DNA of 64,000 nucleotides from Actinomycetes bacterium (GTDB lineage Bacteria > Actinomycetota > Acidimicrobiia > Acidimicrobiales > RAAP-2), in the NCBI GenBank assembly GCA_021845725.1, contig JAJZVL010000002.1, positions 1 to 64,000 on the forward strand. The letters are read 5' to 3'. The notes beneath the pieces were generated by a model, which worked only from the letters and a program-made list of their open reading frames with translations, had not been told where the DNA came from and searched no databases. The position numbers and the translations under genes are program-made. Positions 60,290 to 64,000 of this stretch are shown one piece after another; within the stretch, counting starts at the first letter, position 1; every line of letters begins with the position of its first letter.

Positions 60290-61726
60290 TCAGGGCTCGC
60301 GGACCACGTCCGTCGGCTGCATGTCCCGAAGGCCAAGCCATACGGGTTGTCGCAGCCGTCCTGCGCGCGTCCACTCGCTGAATCGCACCTCCCCTACGAG
60401 CTGGGGCTCCACCCAGGTCGTGCCCGCCGCGTCGGCCCTGGGCACTGGGGTCGCAAAGGGCGAGTCGGGACGACCCAGGAGCGCCAGGAGCGCCAGGAGC
60501 TCGGCGACCGCCTGCACGCCGAACCCGGTCCCCACCTTTCCGGCATAGGCGATCCCGTCGGGACCGGGGATGCCGACCAGGAGCGCCCGAAGTCCCGCAG
60601 GCGAGCTGCTGGAAGCGATGAAGCCGCCGATCACGACGCTCTGGGTATGAGCAAGCTTGACCTTCACCCAGTCAGCGCTTCGCTGGCCCGGACGGTAGGG
60701 GCTGCCCGCTCGTTTGGCCACCACTCCCTCCAGTCCAGCCGCCTTCGCCGCCGCGAGCACGTCCGCCCCAGGACCCTCGTGCGACGGCGGGACCATCCAG
60801 TGCTCACTGCTGAGCCCGAGCCCGTCGAGCATGCGGCGACGTTCGACGTAGGGAAGGCCGATCGTGGCGGAGCCGTCGAGGTGGAGCAGGTCGAACACCA
60901 TGTAGCTGACCGGCACCCACGCAGCGAGGCGACGAGCGCGTGCGGCGTCGTCCACGAGCATGCGCGGCTGGAGCGCCTCGAAGCTCGGACGGCCGGCGGC
61001 ATCGAGCGCGATGATCTCACCGTCGAGCACGGCCTGGTGCGAGCCGAGCACCTCGCCGAGCCCGCTCACCTCGGGATAGGCAGCGGTCCGGTCGTGCTCG
61101 GAGCGCGAGGTGAGACGCACCCTGCCGCCGTCTACGAACGCGATCGTCCGCACACCGTCCCATTTCAGCTCGTAGCGCCAGTCGGTGCCCTGCTCGGTCG
61201 GCAGGTCTCCTGGGACGGCCAGCATCGGCCGGATGCGCGCAGGCAGCGGCTCCCAGTCCTGCGACGCCGGGTCCACGCGGTGGAGCATCCAGTCGTCGCC
61301 TTGCATCCAGAAGAGCACGAATCGCGCGTCGACCCGTGCGCCGTGCAGGTGGAATTTCACCTCACGCGCGGTCCACATGGATGCCTCGTACGTCCCCTTG
61401 TCCCAGATGACGACCTCCCCGGCGCCGTGCTCACCCTTCGCGACGACCGCTTCGAACGAGCCGTGCTCGAGCGGATGGTCGTCCACGTGAACCGCGAGGT
61501 GGTTGGTCTTCGTGTCGGTGGGCAGGCCTTTCGGCACCGCCCAGGACACGTAGACACCGTCGTGCTCGAGGCGCAGGTCCCAGTGGAGCCGGCTGGCGTG
61601 GTGCTCTTGGATCACGAACGACGGCGCCTCCCGTTCCCTCACTCGTCGCGCGCCGACGGTCGTCTCCAGCTCAGGGCTGCGCGCAGGATCGCGCTTGGTT
61701 CGCGAGGAGTCGATCGACGTCCTCAC
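60290..61726 (-). CDS. ligD: LigD-type 3'-phosphoesterase plus ATP-dependent DNA ligase
   Basis: A 478-residue two-domain protein. Residues ~35-150 are the 3'-phosphoesterase (QEHHASRLHWDLRLEHDG with metal His/Asp residues, then HVDDHPLEHGSFE and EVVIWDKGTYE). Residues ~165-478 are the ligase: nucleophile K188 in YELKWDGVRTIAF, VLDGEIIALD, MVFDLLHLDGS, EGVVAKRAGSPYRPG, and the OB-fold WVKVKLAHTQSVVIGGF. It lacks the polymerase domain, which is encoded by the next gene. ATG start; divergent from ku with a 146-bp gap. Confidence 0.94.
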   Translation of the reverse strand: MRTSIDSSRTKRDPARSPELETTVGARRVREREAPSFVIQEHHASRLHWDLRLEHDGVYVSWAVPKGLPTDTKTNHLAVHVDDHPLEHGSFEAVVAKGEHGAGEVVIWDKGTYEASMWTAREVKFHLHGARVDARFVLFWMQGDDWMLHRVDPASQDWEPLPARIRPMLAVPGDLPTEQGTDWRYELKWDGVRTIAFVDGGRVRLTSRSEHDRTAAYPEVSGLGEVLGSHQAVLDGEIIALDAAGRPSFEALQPRMLVDDAARARRLAAWVPVSYMVFDLLHLDGSATIGLPYVERRRMLDGLGLSSEHWMVPPSHEGPGADVLAAAKAAGLEGVVAKRAGSPYRPGQRSADWVKVKLAHTQSVVIGGFIASSSSPAGLRALLVGIPGPDGIAYAGKVGTGFGVQAVAELLALLALLGRPDSPFATPVPRADAAGTTWVEPQLVGEVRFSEWTRAGRLRQPVWLGLRDMQPTDVVREP

Positions 61727-61872
61727 AGGCTACGCGAGCAAGGCGACGGCGGCCGGCGCCACATCGAGATCACCAGGAGGGGAAGGACGTGGAGGGGGAA
61801 ATGACCCAAGACCCTGGTCTTCGGTGCCAGGCTGCTCGTTGAATTGAGCTCTCGGACGACGAAAGGAGCGGC

Positions 61873-62799
61873 ATGACGAGAGCGATCTGGACCGGGTCGC
61901 TCAGCTTCGGCCTGGTGAACGTGCCCGTTGCGCTGTTCAGCGCGACGGAGCAGAGGTCGATCACGTTCAATCAGTTCCAGGCAGGGACCACCGACAGGGT
62001 GCGCAACGAGCGCGTCAACGAGCGCACCGGCGAAGAGGTCGCCTACCAGGACATCGTCAAGGGCTACGACCTGGGAGGCGGCGAGTATGTGCTGCTGAGC
62101 CCTGAGGAGATCGCGGCCGCCGCACCCGGCAGGACGAAGACCATCGACGTCACCGGGTTCGTGGACCTCGCCGAGATCGACCCCGTGTACTTCGACCGGG
62201 CCTATTACGTCGCTCCGCCGTCCAGGGCAGGTCTGGGGGCGGACCGAGCGTACGCACTGCTGCGCGAAGCGATGCTTCGGGCGAACAAGGTCGCTCTGGC
62301 GACGTTCGTGCTCCGCGAGAGGCAGTACCTGGTCTCGATCCGGCCGCGTGCAGACACGCTGGTCCTCGAGACTCTCCTCTACGCCGACGAGGTGCGGGAC
62401 CCGGTCCGCGAGATCGACACGTTGCCAGTGGACGCGCAGTGGTCACCCCAGGAGCTGGACACCGCCGTGCTGCTCATCGACTCGATGACGACCGACTGGG
62501 ACCCCGAGCGCTACCACGACACGTACCGGGAACGGCTCGAACACCTCATCGACGAGAAGCGCGCTGGCAGGATCGTGCCAGCGGCGCCCCAGGCGCCCGA
62601 GGGAGCGCCGGTGATCGACCTCCTCCAGGCGCTCGAAGCAAGCCTTCGCGCAGCCCGGCACTCGGCGACTGCTTCGACCGACGAGCGCGCTGGTGCCAGC
62701 GAGAAGACCGTTGTCGGCGCGACGGGTGCCGGCGACACCGTTGCCACGCCGGCGCCGACGAAGCGAGCCGGTGCGACGGGCCGTCGCAAGGCCTCCTGA
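61873..62799 (+). CDS. ku: Ku protein, DNA end-binding
   Basis: A 308-residue bacterial Ku. IWTGSLSFGLVNVPVALFSA opens the beta-barrel; CxxC-less middle with EVAYQDIVKGYDLGGGEYVL, DPVYFDRAYYVAP, VLRERQYLVSIRP; YHDTYRERLEHLIDEKRAGR ends the core. The C-terminal ~60 residues are basic and Ala/Thr-rich, as in Ku proteins with DNA-binding tails. It recruits LigD to double-strand breaks. AAAGGAG lies 6 nt before the ATG. Confidence 0.95.
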   Translation: MTRAIWTGSLSFGLVNVPVALFSATEQRSITFNQFQAGTTDRVRNERVNERTGEEVAYQDIVKGYDLGGGEYVLLSPEEIAAAAPGRTKTIDVTGFVDLAEIDPVYFDRAYYVAPPSRAGLGADRAYALLREAMLRANKVALATFVLRERQYLVSIRPRADTLVLETLLYADEVRDPVREIDTLPVDAQWSPQELDTAVLLIDSMTTDWDPERYHDTYRERLEHLIDEKRAGRIVPAAPQAPEGAPVIDLLQALEASLRAARHSATASTDERAGASEKTVVGATGAGDTVATPAPTKRAGATGRRKAS

Positions 62800-62816
62800 C
62801 GTCACGAAGCTGACTT

Positions 62817-63518
62817 CTACGAGCCGGCCAGGACCTTCATCACCAGGTCGGTCTCCGCGAGGTTCTCGACAACGGCGTCCGCATCGAGCGCTCGCACCAC
62901 CTCGAAGCCGTCACGCCCGGTCCCGACGATGAGGCATCGAACGCCGCCGGCTCGCGCGCAGCTGAGGTCGCGGGCCGTGTCGCCGACCACCCACACCTCC
63001 TCGGGCAGGTAGGTCTCCCCTCGTCGCTCCTCGACGCGCTCGAGCGCGATCGGCACAAGGGCCTCGCGTTCGGGGTGGTCTGTGCCGTAGGCGCCCACGT
63101 CGGGGTCGAGGTAACGATCGAGGCCGAACGTGCGAACCTTCACGAGCGCGTTCGGCGCGATGTTCCCGGTGAGGAGGCTCTGGCGCACTCCTCGCACCGA
63201 GGAAAGCGCCTCGAGCAGCTCCGGCACGCCGGGGTGGACGATGCCATCGGCGCGCATGCGATCGGCTCCGGCCGCCAGGACCCGCTCTGCCTCCTCCAGC
63301 GCGCGCGGCAGCGCCCGGCGCACATCCTCGGGCGCCAGCCCTGCGAGCAGGAGGAGCTCTCGCAGGATCTCGGGGTCGGTCTTGCCGGCCATCGCGACCC
63401 ATGGCACCTCTGCGAGGCCCGCGGCCCGGCAGGCGCCGAGCTCCAGGGCACGCCGGCCGATGGGGCCGGTTGTGAGCAGCGTGCCGTCGATGTCCCACAG
63501 GACGAGCCGCCGGAGCAT
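62817..63518 (-). CDS. HAD-superfamily phosphatase
   Basis: A 233-residue HAD hydrolase. Motif I VLWDIDGTLLTTGP; cap with AMAGKTDPEILRELLLLAGL; motif II SLLTGNIAPNALVK; motif III Lys is not clearly placed; motif IV VVGDTARDLSCARAGGVR. The DIDGTLL-TGN-GDT pattern resembles phosphoglycolate phosphatase-like proteins of actinobacteria. Substrate unknown. ATG at 63518 begins the domain; GCGAGG lies 8 nt upstream. It converges on ku with 17 bp between. Confidence 0.82.
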   Translation of the reverse strand: MLRRLVLWDIDGTLLTTGPIGRRALELGACRAAGLAEVPWVAMAGKTDPEILRELLLLAGLAPEDVRRALPRALEEAERVLAAGADRMRADGIVHPGVPELLEALSSVRGVRQSLLTGNIAPNALVKVRTFGLDRYLDPDVGAYGTDHPEREALVPIALERVEERRGETYLPEEVWVVGDTARDLSCARAGGVRCLIVGTGRDGFEVVRALDADAVVENLAETDLVMKVLAGS

Positions 63519-63636
63519 CTCCACAGCCTCGCCGCCGCGAGCCGGCCGCGCAACCACGGAGCTCCTGCCCGAGGAGGCGCCCGGGCCGAGCTACCTTGTC
63601 TCGCGGCGAGACGTGACCGAGAAGGGGGCGACATTG

Positions 63637-64000
63637 ATGCAACGTGCCGTGGAGCTCGAGGCTGCAGACGGCATCTGCCCAGCCGCTCTGAGCGTCCCCG
63701 AAGGCGACGGACCCTGGCCGGCAGTGCTCATGTACGCCGACGCCGGAGGGATGCGCGACACGATTCGGCAGATGGGTGAGCGGCTCTCCACGCTCGGCTA
63801 CGTGGTGCTCGTGCCCGACTTCTACTACCGCATCGGGCCCTACGACCCGATCGACATGCGCACCGCATTCGCCACGAAGGAGAGCGCCGAGAAGATGATG
63901 GCGATGATCCAGGGCTACACCGCGGACATGGTGCGGCGAGATGCCCAGGCGTTCGCCGATTACCTGTACTCGGTCCCTCAGAAGAGCCCGGGCGGCATCG
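63637..64000 (+). CDS. Dienelactone hydrolase family protein (cut by the right edge)
   Basis: The visible 121 residues match the DLH/alpha-beta hydrolase N-terminus: AADGICPAALSVPEGDGPWP, AVLMYADAGGMRDTIRQMGE, RLSTLGYVVLVPDFYYRIGP. The nucleophile Cys/Ser elbow and catalytic His lie beyond the window. In this family DAxGGR-like oxyanion sequence is followed by YVVLVPDFYYR, as seen here. AAGGGGG lies 9-10 nt before the ATG at 63637. Substrate unknown. Confidence 0.85.
   Translation, partial: MQRAVELEAADGICPAALSVPEGDGPWPAVLMYADAGGMRDTIRQMGERLSTLGYVVLVPDFYYRIGPYDPIDMRTAFATKESAEKMMAMIQGYTADMVRRDAQAFADYLYSVPQKSPGGI

Overview
The window is a chromosomal segment of a very GC-rich bacterium, most likely an actinobacterium. 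The evidence is frequent GTG starts, strong third-position GC bias that opens long antisense frames, a Bpa-like proteasome-activator relative, a deazaflavin (F420)-type nitroreductase, a Ku/LigD end-joining set, a GH65 plus beta-phosphoglucomutase pair arranged as in mycobacteria, and an RsbV/RsbW/sigma-B type module. Order or genus cannot be fixed from this sequence alone. No rRNA, tRNA, CRISPR array, IS element or phage gene was found. Gene density is high, with many ATGA-type overlaps. || Layout. 1-13.5 kb: a glycosyltransferase tail, TetR and Lrp regulators, then an acyl-CoA/amino-acid catabolic island: fused indolepyruvate ferredoxin oxidoreductase, acyl-CoA dehydrogenase, HMG-CoA lyase, methylcrotonyl-CoA carboxylase alpha and beta, a divergent TetR with a palindromic operator, and both subunits of a 3-oxoacid CoA-transferase. 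Together these fit leucine breakdown to acetyl-CoA plus acetoacetate, with acetoacetate activated by the CoA-transferase. 13.7-18 kb: HAD phosphatase, DHA2 exporter with its own MerR regulator, VIT1/CCC1 transporter. 17.9-23.1 kb: a complete FbpABC-type ABC importer divergent from an OmpR/PhoB-type response regulator; the shared intergenic region carries 11-nt phased repeats resembling actinobacterial PHO boxes on both sides. || 23-33 kb: MFS permease, methylglyoxal synthase, acyl-CoA dehydrogenase, cold-shock protein, divergent cysS/valS only 20 bp apart, and an anti-sigma antagonist / anti-sigma / sigma operon. 33-40 kb: central carbon genes (pgi remnant, gnd, pgl, rpiA, glgX, glgP). 40-49.7 kb: SpoIIE-type phosphatase, 3-hydroxyacyl-CoA dehydrogenase, F420-type reductase, UPF0104 membrane protein, class B penicillin-binding protein, AlkA plus an alkyltransferase-like protein, and a DrrAB-type ABC exporter. 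|| 49.7-59.3 kb looks like a stress or dormancy cluster: Bpa-like protein, cysteine hydrolase, BON-DUF2267 protein, IPT-domain membrane protein, M50 protease with CBS domains (Rip3-like), STAS protein, GH65 phosphorylase with beta-phosphoglucomutase, XRE-PNPOx fusion, amphi-Trp-like protein and a CBS-pair protein. One perfect and several degraded sites resembling the mycobacterial DosR box lie upstream of members of this cluster. 59.3-64 kb: non-homologous end joining (separate LigD polymerase, LigD phosphoesterase-ligase, divergent Ku), a HAD phosphatase, and the start of a dienelactone hydrolase. Short tandem repeats of 9-19 bp recur at gene ends and in intergenic gaps throughout.
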